A stretch of DNA of 64,000 bases from Streptomyces qaidamensis (GCF_001611795.1 NZ_CP015098.1:7254001-7318000); one strand, 5' to 3'. Positions 33,025 through 41,926 are shown, counted from the first letter of the stretch. The notes: generated from the letters alone by a model not told the origin. Translations and numbers: made by a program.

Positions 33025-33660
33025 ATGAACGTGACGGTGATCGGGTCCGCGAGCGCCGTGTCGCCCGAGGAACGGGCGCTGAGGAACCTCTACCAGGAGC
33101 ACGGTCCGGCCCTCTACTCGTACGTGCTGCGCATGCTGGGCGGGGATACCCACCGCACCGAGGACGTCCTCCAGGAGACGCTGCTGCGCTGCTGGAACAA
33201 GCAGACGCTCGCCGACGGCGAGGGCATGGCCGTACGCCCCTGGATGTTCCGCATCGCCCGCAACCTCGTGATCGACGCCCACCGGACGAGGGCGGCCCGC
33301 CCGCAGGAGATAGGCGGGGCCGACTGGCTGACCGAACTGGGCAGCGACGCCGACGACATCGAACGCATGCTGACGTCCATCGTCCTGCACGACGCCCTCC
33401 GGGCCCTGACGCCGGCACACCGCGAGGCCCTGGAGGCCACCTTCTTCGCCGACCGCACCACGCACCAGGCGGCCACCGCGCTGGGCGTCCCCCAGGGCAC
33501 GGTGAAGTCCCGCGTCTACTACGCCCTGCGCAGCCTGAGAGCGGCCCTGGAGGAACGCGGCATGCACGGACCGTCCGCGCGCCCGCGACCGCCCGCCGGG
33601 GATCCGGCCCACGGCCCTACGGGAGCCCGAACAACCCCGGGTCCGACGCCAGCTTCTTGA
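33025..33660 (+). CDS. ECF sigma factor of the T4SS-like locus
   Basis: 211 residues. Sigma region 2 (about 18-88: LYQEHGPALYSYVLRMLGG, DVLQETLLRCW, RPWMFRIARN) and region 4 (about 122-178: LRALTPAHREALEATFF, AATALGVPQGTVKSRVYYAL). A Pro/Arg-rich tail of about 30 residues follows. ATG at 33025 with AGGAGC. Preceded by a GGAAC-N16-CGTT element, the same kind as the nine others in the locus, so it is the obvious candidate to read them. No anti-sigma gene is adjacent. The last 44 bp overlap the convergent thioesterase gene. Confidence 0.92.
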   Translation: MNVTVIGSASAVSPEERALRNLYQEHGPALYSYVLRMLGGDTHRTEDVLQETLLRCWNKQTLADGEGMAVRPWMFRIARNLVIDAHRTRAARPQEIGGADWLTELGSDADDIERMLTSIVLHDALRALTPAHREALEATFFADRTTHQAATALGVPQGTVKSRVYYALRSLRAALEERGMHGPSARPRPPAGDPAHGPTGARTTPGPTPAS

Positions 33661-34042
33661 AGACCTCGGCGGGATCGGCGACCAGCTTGCGCTTCTCCAG
33701 GTCCAGGATGCCGCCGACCGCCGTGATCTCCGCGGCCACCGACCCGTCGGCCTTCAGGACGCTCTGCTCGATCCGGAACGTCTTGCCGCCGCCCCACTCG
33801 AAGGCGCACGTCACCTCGACCTCGTCGCCCGCGATCAGCTCGCGTTTGTAGCGGATGGTCGTCTCCAGGGCGACCGGGCCCACGCCGCTTCCGATGAGGG
33901 CGGACTGGCTGATCCCGGCGGCGTGGAGCAGCGACCAGCGGGCGTGCTCCGCGTAGTTCAGGTAGACGGCCTGGTTGAGGTGCCCCTGGACATCTGTCTC
34001 GTATCCGCGGACGGTCACAGGGACGGAAAACGGCTCGCTCAC
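33617..34042 (-). CDS. Hot-dog fold acyl-CoA thioesterase
   Basis: 141 residues of the 4HBT/FadM type: VRGYETDVQGHLNQAVYLNYAEHARW holds the active-site Asp and the segment typical of the family. Cytosolic. Probably hydrolyses acyl-CoA; chain preference unknown. GTG at 34042. Its 3' end overlaps the sigma gene by 44 bp, and it starts a separate, unrelated set of genes. Confidence 0.9.
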   Translation of the reverse strand: MSEPFSVPVTVRGYETDVQGHLNQAVYLNYAEHARWSLLHAAGISQSALIGSGVGPVALETTIRYKRELIAGDEVEVTCAFEWGGGKTFRIEQSVLKADGSVAAEITAVGGILDLEKRKLVADPAEVFKKLASDPGLFGLP

Positions 34043-34099
34043 GGCTTCCCCTTCGGGTCTCGTGCACTGCGCAACGATCCACCGATCTTGGCATGCCCA

Positions 34100-34735
34100 T
34101 CACGCCCGACGCGGTGAAGCCAGCAGATATCGGTTCCCGGTGCGCGGCTCACGGTGCTCGCTCACCTGCCAGCCCGCGCCTTCCAGGGTGGCCGCGCAGG
34201 CCCGGAGCGCCGCGCCGTCCGGCTCGTGCACGGCGACGGCCTCGGGCTGAGGGGTCTCGCGCACGCGGTAGCCCCCGCCCCCCCGCCCCGCCGGAGCGTG
34301 CCCGGCCGCCTCCAGAGCCAGCGCGGCGGCCCGCACCAGATGCGCACGCTCCCAGCCGCACGGCCGGTCCGTGCCCCCGCCGGGGTTGGTCATCCGGCGC
34401 AGCTCCAGCAGCCCCTGCCAGGCGCTGTGCACCTCACGGCGCCGGGCGGGCCCGGCATCCGCAGCGCCTTCCTCGCCGCCGACGCGCGCGGCGAACACCC
34501 CCGTCGACGCGGGGGCCTCCCCGGACCCGGCGGGTTCGGGCACCGGCGTGATGCCCTGCCGTACCCGGTGCCCCTCGGGTGTCAGGAAGTGGTCGTGCGG
34601 CGGCCGCGGGTGTCGGAAGGCCAGCCCCCGCTTCACCAGCGCCGTCAGCTGCGACTCCGTGCCCCGGAGCCGCCCGGTCACGGGGTCGGCGGCGTCGATG
34701 ACACGCCGCTGCGCGGCGGTCGGCGGTCGGGTCAC
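34100..34735 (-). CDS. Unrecognised protein with winged-helix-like N-terminus
   Basis: 211 residues, soluble. The first 65 (TAAQRRVIDAADPVTGRL, LVKRGLAFRHPRPPHDHFLTPEGHRVR) look like a degenerate MarR/winged-helix domain. The C-terminus has a small alpha/beta unit (ACAATLEGAGWQVSEHR). GTG at 34735 with AGAGGAG upstream. No family named; a transcriptional or nucleic-acid role is a guess. Confidence 0.6.
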   Translation of the reverse strand: MTRPPTAAQRRVIDAADPVTGRLRGTESQLTALVKRGLAFRHPRPPHDHFLTPEGHRVRQGITPVPEPAGSGEAPASTGVFAARVGGEEGAADAGPARRREVHSAWQGLLELRRMTNPGGGTDRPCGWERAHLVRAAALALEAAGHAPAGRGGGGYRVRETPQPEAVAVHEPDGAALRACAATLEGAGWQVSEHREPRTGNRYLLASPRRA

Positions 34736-34803
34736 GGCGTGCTCCTCTCCGGCCTCGGACAGGCCCCCGGGGGCTGGGGCCACTCGTCCCACCTGCTCGA
34801 AGG

Positions 34804-35652
34804 CTACGACCCGCCACTGACATCGCGGGCCGGGACGACTCCCCGCGACGCACCACGGCTCGTCGCGCGCCGCGGCTCGGGCCGCCACGTGGCGACCAAC
34901 GCGGCGGCCAGCAGCAGCTCGGCCAGATCACCGCCGTAGTACATGATTTCCGCGCCCCCCTGCACCTGGTCGACCGGCGCGTGGATGTCGACCCGGAAGC
35001 CGGCGTACATCAACTGGGAGATCACGGCGTGCGCAGCGATCGCGACGCCGAGGTAGACCAGCCGGGCCCGGACGCCCGGCCGGGTGGGGGCCGGGTCGGG
35101 GCCGGCGATGGCGTGGGCGAACAGGCATCCGGAGAGCAGAAAGTGCGCGTGCAGCAGCCAGTGCGCGGCCGGGCCGGCCGCGGTCGCGTTGTACAGGGGG
35201 GTGAAGTACAGCACCACGAGGCTGCCCGTGGAGAGGACCAGCGCGGCGACCGGGTGGGCGATCACGCGGGCGGGCGGACTGTGCAGCACCGCGGTCAGCC
35301 GCCGTCCGCGGGATGCGGGCAGGGTGCGCAGCAGGAGCGTGACGGGGGCGGCCAGGACCAGGGCGAGCGGCGCGTACATGCCGATGAGGAGGTGCTGGGC
35401 CATGTGCCCGCGGAAGTCCTCGTGGGCGAAGGGGGCCACGGGCGGCAGCAGTGCGACACCGAGCAGGACGATCCCGCCGAGGAAGAAGCCGGTCCGCCAC
35501 CGGCTCCAGCCGAGGGCCGGATTGCGGTGGTGCGCCCGGCGGACGAGCAGCAGGTAGGCACCGGCGGCGGCGAGCAGCACGAGCGCGGGCGGCAGCCAGT
35601 CCAGGGTGCCGCCGGCTGCGTCGTGCCCGTGCTCGGGCAGGTGGTGGTCCAT
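34804..35652 (-). CDS. ctaG: CtaG-type cytochrome c oxidase assembly protein
   Basis: 282 residues with about seven TM helices and a His-rich N-terminus (DHHLPEHGHD). HMAQHLLIGMYAPL and HWLLHAHFLLSGCLFAH are typical of the caa3-type CtaG family, which helps insert copper into cytochrome oxidase. It overlaps the upstream DUF2243 gene by 1 bp (TGATG). The pairing with DUF2243 is common in actinobacteria. Confidence 0.9.
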   Translation of the reverse strand: MDHHLPEHGHDAAGGTLDWLPPALVLLAAAGAYLLLVRRAHHRNPALGWSRWRTGFFLGGIVLLGVALLPPVAPFAHEDFRGHMAQHLLIGMYAPLALVLAAPVTLLLRTLPASRGRRLTAVLHSPPARVIAHPVAALVLSTGSLVVLYFTPLYNATAAGPAAHWLLHAHFLLSGCLFAHAIAGPDPAPTRPGVRARLVYLGVAIAAHAVISQLMYAGFRVDIHAPVDQVQGGAEIMYYGGDLAELLLAAALVATWRPEPRRATSRGASRGVVPARDVSGGS

Positions 35653-36215
35653 CAGCCCTGCCGGCCCTCACGAGGGCCGGCGGGCGCACCGGGGTCGAAG
35701 AACCGGCCGCTGCGCTGGAGCAGATGGCCGCCGGCCACCAGCAGGGCGCCCAGGACGAGGAAGCCGATGTCCCACCAGACCTGACCCTCCCCGGCGTGGA
35801 CGTGGTGGATGCCGAGGACGTGGTGGTCCAGGACGCCCTCGACGAGGTTGAACAGGCCCCAGCCGACGAGCATCCAGCCCCACAGCACCCGTGAGGTCCA
35901 CACCCGCAGCCGGTGGTGGAGCACCCGCGAGTACAGCACGGCCAGCCCCAGGAGGACCGAGAGCCAGCACACCGTGTGGAAGACGCCGTCCCACAGGGTG
36001 TTCATCTCCAGGCCGGAGACGGTGTGGGGGTTGTAGTACTTCACCCCGATGCGGTCCTGGTTGGTGCTGGAGAGCATGTGGTGCCACTGCAGCAACTGGT
36101 GCAGCAGGATGCCGTCGACGAACCCGCCCATCCCCACCCCGAGCACGATCCCCGGCAAGCGGAGGTCCGCCGGCCGTGCGGTGTCGGCCCGGGCTTCACC
36201 CTGCGTGGTGGCCAT
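35652..36215 (-). CDS. DUF2243 membrane protein
   Basis: 187 residues with four TM helices. GVGMGGFVDGILLHQLLQWHHM and NLVEGVLDHHVLGIHHV carry the conserved His clusters of DUF2243, which could bind haem or copper. ATG at 36215 with GGAGACGAG; a longer frame upstream has no better site. Coupled to ctaG; a role in respiratory oxidase biogenesis is inferred. Confidence 0.88.
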   Translation of the reverse strand: MATTQGEARADTARPADLRLPGIVLGVGMGGFVDGILLHQLLQWHHMLSSTNQDRIGVKYYNPHTVSGLEMNTLWDGVFHTVCWLSVLLGLAVLYSRVLHHRLRVWTSRVLWGWMLVGWGLFNLVEGVLDHHVLGIHHVHAGEGQVWWDIGFLVLGALLVAGGHLLQRSGRFFDPGAPAGPREGRQG

Positions 36216-36356
36216 CACTCGTCTCCGCTCTCGCCTGGGGGAAAGGACCGAAGACGACGTTCCCCCCTGCACAGCGCTCACGCCCTGCGCTCGGCCTCCA
36301 TCCGGCTCAAAGACCCTTTCAGGCCGTCCCCGCGCGCTCCGGGAGACACTCGGCGC

Positions 36357-37565
36357 CTACTGGCGGTACCCGCCGAGGAACCGGCCGATCCGGCCGATCG
36401 CCGCCTCCAGGTCGTCCGCTTGCGGCAGGGTCAGGATGCGGAAGTGGTCCGGGGCCGGCCAGTTGAAGCCCGTGCCCTGGACGACCTGGATCTTCTCCCG
36501 CAGCAGCAGGTCCAGGACGAACTTCTCGTCGTCGTGGATCTTGTGCACCTTCGGGTCGAGACGCGGGAACGCGTACAGCGCGCCCTTGGGCTTCACGCAC
36601 GTCACCCCGGGGATCTCGTTCAGCTTCTCCCAGGCGACGTTCCGCTGCTCAAGCAGCCGGCCGCCCGGCGTGGTCAGCTCGCGGATCGACTGCCGGCCGC
36701 CGAGCGCGGCCTGGATGGCGTACTGGGCGGGCGCGTTGGCGCACAGCCGCATGGAGGCCAGCATGGTGAGGCCCTCCAGGTAGTCCTTGGCGTGCTGTCG
36801 TGGTCCCGTGACCACCAGCCAGCCGGAGCGGAAGCCCGCCACGCGGTAGGTCTTGGACAGGCCGCAGAAGGTGAGGACCACCAGGTCGGGGGCGAGGGCG
36901 GCGGCCGAGTGGTGCACGGCGTCGTCGTAGAGGATCTGGTCGTAGATCTCGTCGGCGAAGACCATCAGGCCGTGCCGCCTGGCGAGGTCGAGGATGCCCT
37001 CGACGATCTCCCTGGGGTAGACCGCGCCGGTGGGGTTGTTCGGGTTGATGATCACGACCGCCTTCGTCCGGTCGGTGATCTTCGACGCCATGTCGTCGAG
37101 GTCGGGGTACCACTCGGCCTGCTCGTCGCACAGGTAGTGGACCGCCTTGCCGCCCGCGAGGGTCGTCACCGCCGTCCAGAGGGGGAAGTCCGGGGCGGGG
37201 ATCAGGATCTCGTCGCCGTCCTCGATGAGTGCCTGGACGGCCATCGACACCAGTTCCGAGACGCCGTTGCCGAGGAAGACGTCGTCGACGCCGACCTCCA
37301 GGCCCAGGGTCTGGTAGCGCTGGGCGACCGCGCGGCGGGCGGACAGGATCCCGCGCGAGTCGGTGTAGCCGTGGGCCTGCGGCAGCATCCGGATCATGTC
37401 CTGGAGGATCTCCTCGGGAGCCTCGAACCCGAAGAGCGCCGGATTGCCGGTGTTCAGGCGCAGCACGCTGTGGCCCGCCTCCTCCAGCGCGTCGGCCTGC
37501 TCGATGACCGGGCCGCGGATCTCGTAACAGACCTCGCTGAGCTTGCTCGACTGCCGGAACTCCAT
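36357..37565 (-). CDS. PLP-dependent aminotransferase (AlaA-like)
   Basis: 402-residue class I/II aminotransferase. NPNNPTG, DEIYDQILYD and the PLP-lysine motif GLSKTYRVAGFRSGW are complete. Closest in my judgement to AlaA/YfbQ glutamate-pyruvate aminotransferases (MEFRQSSKLSEVCYEIRGPV start). Divergent from an HxlR-family regulator, with a palindrome between them. ATG at 37565 with GAGAAG. Confidence 0.92.
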   Translation of the reverse strand: MEFRQSSKLSEVCYEIRGPVIEQADALEEAGHSVLRLNTGNPALFGFEAPEEILQDMIRMLPQAHGYTDSRGILSARRAVAQRYQTLGLEVGVDDVFLGNGVSELVSMAVQALIEDGDEILIPAPDFPLWTAVTTLAGGKAVHYLCDEQAEWYPDLDDMASKITDRTKAVVIINPNNPTGAVYPREIVEGILDLARRHGLMVFADEIYDQILYDDAVHHSAAALAPDLVVLTFCGLSKTYRVAGFRSGWLVVTGPRQHAKDYLEGLTMLASMRLCANAPAQYAIQAALGGRQSIRELTTPGGRLLEQRNVAWEKLNEIPGVTCVKPKGALYAFPRLDPKVHKIHDDEKFVLDLLLREKIQVVQGTGFNWPAPDHFRILTLPQADDLEAAIGRIGRFLGGYRQ

Positions 37566-37595
37566 GCGCCGCTTCTCCTCTGCCGAACTGTGTTG

Positions 37596-37610
37596 CTTGG
37601 TTTTACCAAG
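37596..37610. promoter_or_regulatory. CTTGG-N5-CCAAG palindrome
   Basis: A perfect inverted repeat in the 87-bp region between the aminotransferase and HxlR genes. It is a candidate operator for the HxlR protein on both promoters. Confidence 0.5.
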
Positions 37611-37617
37611 TGCGAGC

Positions 37618-37645
37618 TTGGAAAGTCCAACAACTTGTCTAGACT
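37618..37645 (+). promoter_or_regulatory. Promoter of the HxlR gene, probably leaderless
   Basis: TTGGAA, 16 bp, TAGACT. The -10 ends 7 bp before the ATG at 37653, so the mRNA likely starts at the initiation codon. Confidence 0.55.
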
Positions 37646-37652
37646 GCGTCGC

Positions 37653-38279
37653 ATGCCACCTCGCCGAAGCTACGACCAGTACTGCTCCGCCGCCCGTGCG
37701 CTCGATGTCGTCGGCGACCGCTGGACCCTGCTGATCGTCCGGGAGCTCCTCGCCGGTCCCCGCCGCTACACCGACCTGCACGCGGACCTGCCCGGGGTCA
37801 GCACCGACGTACTCGCCTCGCGGCTGAAGGACATGGAGCGCGACGGCCTGTCGACCCGGCGCCGGCTGCCGCCGCCCGGTGCGGCGTTCGTGTACGAACT
37901 CACCCCCCGCGGGCGGGAGTTGCTGCCCGTGCTGCAGGCGCTGGGGGAGTGGGGGCGGTCCGGGCTCGGGGAACGCCGGCCGACGGACGCGGTCCGGGCG
38001 CACTGGTTCGCCCTGCCCCTGCTGCGTCTGCTGGACGGGGATGGGCTCGTCGAAGTCCGCCTGGAGGAAGGCCTGTTCCATCTGCACGCCGGTGCCGAGG
38101 ACGGGCCCGTGTACGGCGACGGTCCCGCCCCCGGGGAGCCGGACGCCCGGCTGGCCCTGGACACGGCCACGTGCACGGCCATCGCGTGCGGTGAGCTGAG
38201 CCTCGTCCACGCCGTGCGCGCGGGGCGGGTCGAGGTGAGCGGCGAGGGCGCGCTCGCCAAGGCGCTGCGCGAGGCATGA
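37653..38279 (+). CDS. HxlR/MarR-type winged-helix regulator
   Basis: 208 residues. HxlR winged helix (about 10-105: ARALDVVGDRWTLLIVRELLAGPRRYTDL, VSTDVLASRLKDMERDGL), then a C-terminal domain of about 90 residues (LRLLDGDGLVEVRLEEG) resembling an SCP2-like ligand domain. ATG at 37653. Divergent from the aminotransferase gene, which it probably regulates together with itself. Confidence 0.88.
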   Translation: MPPRRSYDQYCSAARALDVVGDRWTLLIVRELLAGPRRYTDLHADLPGVSTDVLASRLKDMERDGLSTRRRLPPPGAAFVYELTPRGRELLPVLQALGEWGRSGLGERRPTDAVRAHWFALPLLRLLDGDGLVEVRLEEGLFHLHAGAEDGPVYGDGPAPGEPDARLALDTATCTAIACGELSLVHAVRAGRVEVSGEGALAKALREA

Positions 38280-38308
38280 CAGAAGGCCCGCGGTCAGCGG
38301 GCCTTCTG
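38280..38308. terminator. Bidirectional terminator
   Basis: A perfect 12-bp stem (CAGAAGGCCCGC / GCGGGCCTTCTG) with a 5-nt loop starts directly after the HxlR stop and serves the convergent 38335 gene as well. Confidence 0.8.
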
Positions 38309-38334
38309 AGTGCCATCAGGAGAGTCGGGGATCG

Positions 38335-39123
38335 TCAGGCCGGCGGCACCCGGGACGGCCGTCCCGTCCCGCGCGTCAGCGCGTACCCGCCGACCCCCGC
38401 AAGCGCCGCGAGGATCCCGCCGACCGCGGTCCACACCCACCGGTCCGACCACCAGCCGGACGCCCAGCCGTCCTCGGGTTCGAGACCGGCCAGCACCGCA
38501 GCGTCCTCCCGATCCTCTGCGGGCTTCGTGGCGACGCCCGGCACCAGCGGCTCGGCGAGCGAGCCGTCCACCGCCGCGGATCCGCCGATGTCCCGGGAGT
38601 CCACCCGCACCTCGCTGCCGACCGGGAGACCGAGGTCGGCGGTGGCGACGCCGGTGGCCGTCAGCCGGACGTAGTAGGTGCCGGGCAGCGGGTCGTTCGC
38701 CCACGGCTCCGACCAGGCACGGACCGTGCGCAGCACGCAGGCCAGCTCCACGGAGGAGGCGTCCGCCGCCGCGGTGCGGGTCTGCGCCCCGTACTGGCAG
38801 GCCTGGCGGCGGCGCAGACCGTCGTAGACGTCGACCTGCCAGGTCTGGGGCGCGTGGCTTTCCGGCAGCTTCACCGTCGCCTTGACCGTGGGGCGCTGTC
38901 CGGTGTCGGCGGGGAACGACCAGTACAGGTAGTCGCCGGTGGAGCCGCTCGCCGTGGCCGGCTGCCCCTGCTCGATCTCCGCCGCCGTGCGGAACGACGT
39001 ACCGGCCCGCGTGGGGGCGGACGTGCCGTCCTGCGACGGACTCGGCGAGGCGTCGGCCGCCGCCGGGGCGGCCGCCAGGCCGAGGGTCAGCAACGCCACG
39101 CTCAACGCTCGTACCACTCGCAT
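38335..39123 (-). CDS. Secreted, C-terminally anchored protein paired with a VWA protein
   Basis: 262 residues. Signal peptide (about 1-24), an extracytoplasmic beta-rich region with two Cys, an acidic stretch, then one TM helix (about 228-250). The YYVRLTATG and LYWSFPAD segments suggest a beta-sandwich, but no family is recognised. ATG overlaps the VWA gene stop (TGATG), so the two are co-translated and probably interact at the membrane. Confidence 0.72.
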   Translation of the reverse strand: MRVVRALSVALLTLGLAAAPAAADASPSPSQDGTSAPTRAGTSFRTAAEIEQGQPATASGSTGDYLYWSFPADTGQRPTVKATVKLPESHAPQTWQVDVYDGLRRRQACQYGAQTRTAAADASSVELACVLRTVRAWSEPWANDPLPGTYYVRLTATGVATADLGLPVGSEVRVDSRDIGGSAAVDGSLAEPLVPGVATKPAEDREDAAVLAGLEPEDGWASGWWSDRWVWTAVGGILAALAGVGGYALTRGTGRPSRVPPA

Positions 39124-40388
39124 CAGTTGGTCCTCCAGACCGCGACCCGCCAGCGCGACAGCCAGCCCCAGACGAGACCGGCGAGGAAGCCGGTGAGGAT
39201 CAGCACGCCGAGCAGCCACCAGCCGCGGCCGAGGCCGAAGGCGGCCACGTCGCCCGCCGGGCTCGGGGCGTCCACGACGTCCACCGTCAGCTCCAGTGGC
39301 AGGCCGGGCGTGGTCTTCACACCGGGGGCCGCCGAGAAGGAGTGCGAGACGCCGAGGCAGACCGCCTCGGCGGGAGCGTCCTCGTCGTCGCTCCCGGCCT
39401 TCGGGTAGCGCAGGCCCGTCGAGATCACGTCCGTACGGCCGGTGCCCGCCGCCTCGCCGCGCACGATCTCGCGGCCCTTGGACGTCACGGCCCGCATCAG
39501 CAGGCCGTAGCCGGGGTTCACGGCCCGGTCCGCCGCGACGCTCACCGAGGCGCGCAGCTCCTGCCCCGGCCGCACGTCCACCCGGTACCAGCGCTGCTGC
39601 CCGAACTCCTCGCGGTCGCTGTACAGGCCCGACTTCAGCGTCGGCGCCCCGGCGCACCGGCCGGCGCCCTCGGCCGGCACCGGCGTCACCACCGGATCGG
39701 CCGCCCGGTCCACCAACTGGTTGACCCGGTCGGTCAGTTCGTCCTGGTGCTGGACCGAGGTGTAGGTGCCGCCGGTGGCCTCGGCGATGCAGCTCAGCTG
39801 TCTGCTCAGCTTGGCGGTGGGCACCAGGCCCAGGGTGTCGATGGTCAGGCCGATGCCCTTGGCCGCTATCTCGCGGGCCACCTCGCACGGGTCGAGCGGG
39901 GCGCAGGTGTCCTCGCCGTCGCTGATCAGCACGATGCGCTTGGAGCCGTCGCCGCCGTCCAGGTCGCCGGCCGCCTTCAGCAGGGCCGGGCCGATCGGCG
40001 TCCAGCCCGTCGGGGTGAGCGTGGCGACGGCCGTCTTGGCCTCGGTGCGGTCGAGCGGGCCGACGGGGTAGAGCTGCGCGGTGTCCTTGCAGCCCGTCCT
40101 GCGATCGTCCCCGGGGTAGTTCGCGCCGAGGGTGCGGATGCCGAGTTCGACCTCCTCGGGCGTCGCGTCGAGCACCTCGTTGAACGCCTGCTTCGCGGCG
40201 GCCATCCGCGACTGGCCGTCGATGTCCCGCGCCCGCATCGAGCCGCTCACGTCGAGGACGAGGTCTACCTTGGGGGCGTCCTGGCCCGTGGGTTCGCCGG
40301 CGGCCGCTCCGGCCGGGAAGGCGAGCCCGGCCGTCAGCGCGGCGAGCAGGGCACAGACCCCTGCCGCCAGCCGTGTTCTTGTGATCAT
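39123..40388 (-). CDS. Membrane-anchored von Willebrand factor A protein
   Basis: 421 residues. Signal peptide, VWA domain (about 40-230) with MIDAS motif DVSGSM and ISDGEDT, further Cys-containing beta domain, and a C-terminal TM helix (about 392-412). Faces outward. VWA domains bind metal-dependent partners; the co-translated 38335 product is a likely one. No MoxR ATPase nearby, so not a typical chaperone module. Confidence 0.88.
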   Translation of the reverse strand: MITRTRLAAGVCALLAALTAGLAFPAGAAAGEPTGQDAPKVDLVLDVSGSMRARDIDGQSRMAAAKQAFNEVLDATPEEVELGIRTLGANYPGDDRRTGCKDTAQLYPVGPLDRTEAKTAVATLTPTGWTPIGPALLKAAGDLDGGDGSKRIVLISDGEDTCAPLDPCEVAREIAAKGIGLTIDTLGLVPTAKLSRQLSCIAEATGGTYTSVQHQDELTDRVNQLVDRAADPVVTPVPAEGAGRCAGAPTLKSGLYSDREEFGQQRWYRVDVRPGQELRASVSVAADRAVNPGYGLLMRAVTSKGREIVRGEAAGTGRTDVISTGLRYPKAGSDDEDAPAEAVCLGVSHSFSAAPGVKTTPGLPLELTVDVVDAPSPAGDVAAFGLGRGWWLLGVLILTGFLAGLVWGWLSRWRVAVWRTN

Positions 40389-40432
40389 CGCCGGATCCTA
40401 TTGATCACCCGGCTCCGCTTCCAAAACGACTC

Positions 40433-41926
40433 TCACCGAAAGGGATTGGGCAGTTCCGCCCACTGGTCCCCGGGTGTCCGCGGCGAGAGCCGCATCAGCG
40501 TCAGAGCCTTCGTGGGCAGCGGATCCCCACACAGGGCCGCGAGGTCCGCGGTGCGCGGCAGGTCCCGTACGGCCGTCTCCAGCGCCGCTCCGAGCGCCGG
40601 GCCCGACCCGGCCGTGCCGGCCAGCGCGCCCGCCACGAGCGAGCCGAACAGCTTGCGGCGCAGCGCGCGTTCGTCGTCCGTGACCATCCGGGCGGGCAGC
40701 TCGGGCACCGTGATGCCGTGCCGGGCGAGGCGGGCCGGGCTGACACGGATGTCGGCCAGGTCGCGGTAGACCAGCCGCAGCGGATCGCCCGCCGCCGACA
40801 GGACCACCAGGAGGTTCTGGCCGTGCGCCTCCAGGGCCACGCCCAGCTCCAGCAGCCGCAGTCCGACGGTCAGCGCGAGCCGGGCGAAACCGGCCAGCCA
40901 GGCGGGGGAGCCGGCGAGGCCGGTGGTGGCGAGCGCCGCCACCGGCAGCACCCGCTCGCCGCTGCCCGCGTACGTCTGCGGCGACTCCCGCAGGACGGCC
41001 GCGAAGTCGGGAGAGCCGGCCGCCGCCGCGCCCAGGGTCCGGGTGATGTGCAGCAGGCCGTCCGTGCGCGCCGCCGGAGTCGCCGCGAAGTCCGACAGCA
41101 TCGCCGACGCGGCCACCGAGGGCAGGGAGATGTCCCGCACCGAGGACGTCAGCCGGGCGCTCAGCGAGGTCTTCACATGCGGCCCGCCGGCCAGGGCCAG
41201 CGTCCGCAGGGACATCAGCGGATACGCGGGCCGCCGCTCCTCGCACTCCCGCTTCAGCACGTGCGCCGCCTGCCACGGGTGCACCGGCAGCACCACCCGC
41301 TCCCCGTCCCGCAGCTCCCGCGGCCACCCACCCGTGACCAGGCACTCCTCGGCCCGCACCGGCACCATGCCCAGCTCCACGACCGGCCGGTGCTCCGGCG
41401 CGTAGGCCAGCTGCTCGGCCACCGAGAAGCCGGGCCGGGACCGGCACGTGGGATGGAAGGGGTGCCCGTCCGTGATCCGCTGCTCCCACCCCCAGTCGTT
41501 CTCCGGCCAGTGGTCCCCCTCGCCCTCCTGCCCCGCCCTCGACAGCGCCAACGAGGCGACACTGTGCCCGAGTTCGACGGCGAAGGAGGCGGAGTGCGGT
41601 ACGGCGAGGTCCGTCATCAGCCGCGCCGGATCCGCGTAGGCCGTCCCGTCGAGCCGTACGCCGGTGACGTACGCGCCGGTGGCGTACGGATCCGGCCGGG
41701 GGCCGTGCAGCCGGCGGCCGTCGGACAGGGACAGCGTCAGCCCGTCCCCGTCCTGCTCGCGGCGGGCGACCCAGGGCAGTGGATCGTGGGCGAGACCGCG
41801 CCACAGCCGGGACAGCACGGCCGCCCGGGCGCCGGGCAGTTCGGCCTCGTACCGCGGCAGCAGCCCGGGCCGTACGACGGACAGCTCGTCGGCGACCTCG
41901 GTCTCGGCGGAGGGGGGACGGTGCAC
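40433..41926 (-). CDS. NIS siderophore synthetase 1 (IucA/IucC family)
   Basis: 497 residues. GHPFHPTCRSRPGFS and PVHPWQAAHVL carry the ATP/citrate-binding signatures, and GPHVKTSLSARLTSSVRDIS is the typical central segment. The C-terminal half has the FhuF-like EAHGQNLLVVL. It condenses carboxylic acids such as citrate with amines or alcohols. About 80-100 residues shorter than IucA or DesD. GTG at 41926; divergent from a second synthetase 101 bp away. Confidence 0.9.
   Translation of the reverse strand: MHRPPSAETEVADELSVVRPGLLPRYEAELPGARAAVLSRLWRGLAHDPLPWVARREQDGDGLTLSLSDGRRLHGPRPDPYATGAYVTGVRLDGTAYADPARLMTDLAVPHSASFAVELGHSVASLALSRAGQEGEGDHWPENDWGWEQRITDGHPFHPTCRSRPGFSVAEQLAYAPEHRPVVELGMVPVRAEECLVTGGWPRELRDGERVVLPVHPWQAAHVLKRECEERRPAYPLMSLRTLALAGGPHVKTSLSARLTSSVRDISLPSVAASAMLSDFAATPAARTDGLLHITRTLGAAAAGSPDFAAVLRESPQTYAGSGERVLPVAALATTGLAGSPAWLAGFARLALTVGLRLLELGVALEAHGQNLLVVLSAAGDPLRLVYRDLADIRVSPARLARHGITVPELPARMVTDDERALRRKLFGSLVAGALAGTAGSGPALGAALETAVRDLPRTADLAALCGDPLPTKALTLMRLSPRTPGDQWAELPNPFR

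Noticed and set aside
9372..33660. Integrative conjugative element
   Set aside because: No integrase, excisionase, relaxase, replication gene, att repeats or adjacent tRNA seen; the flanks are ordinary metabolic genes.
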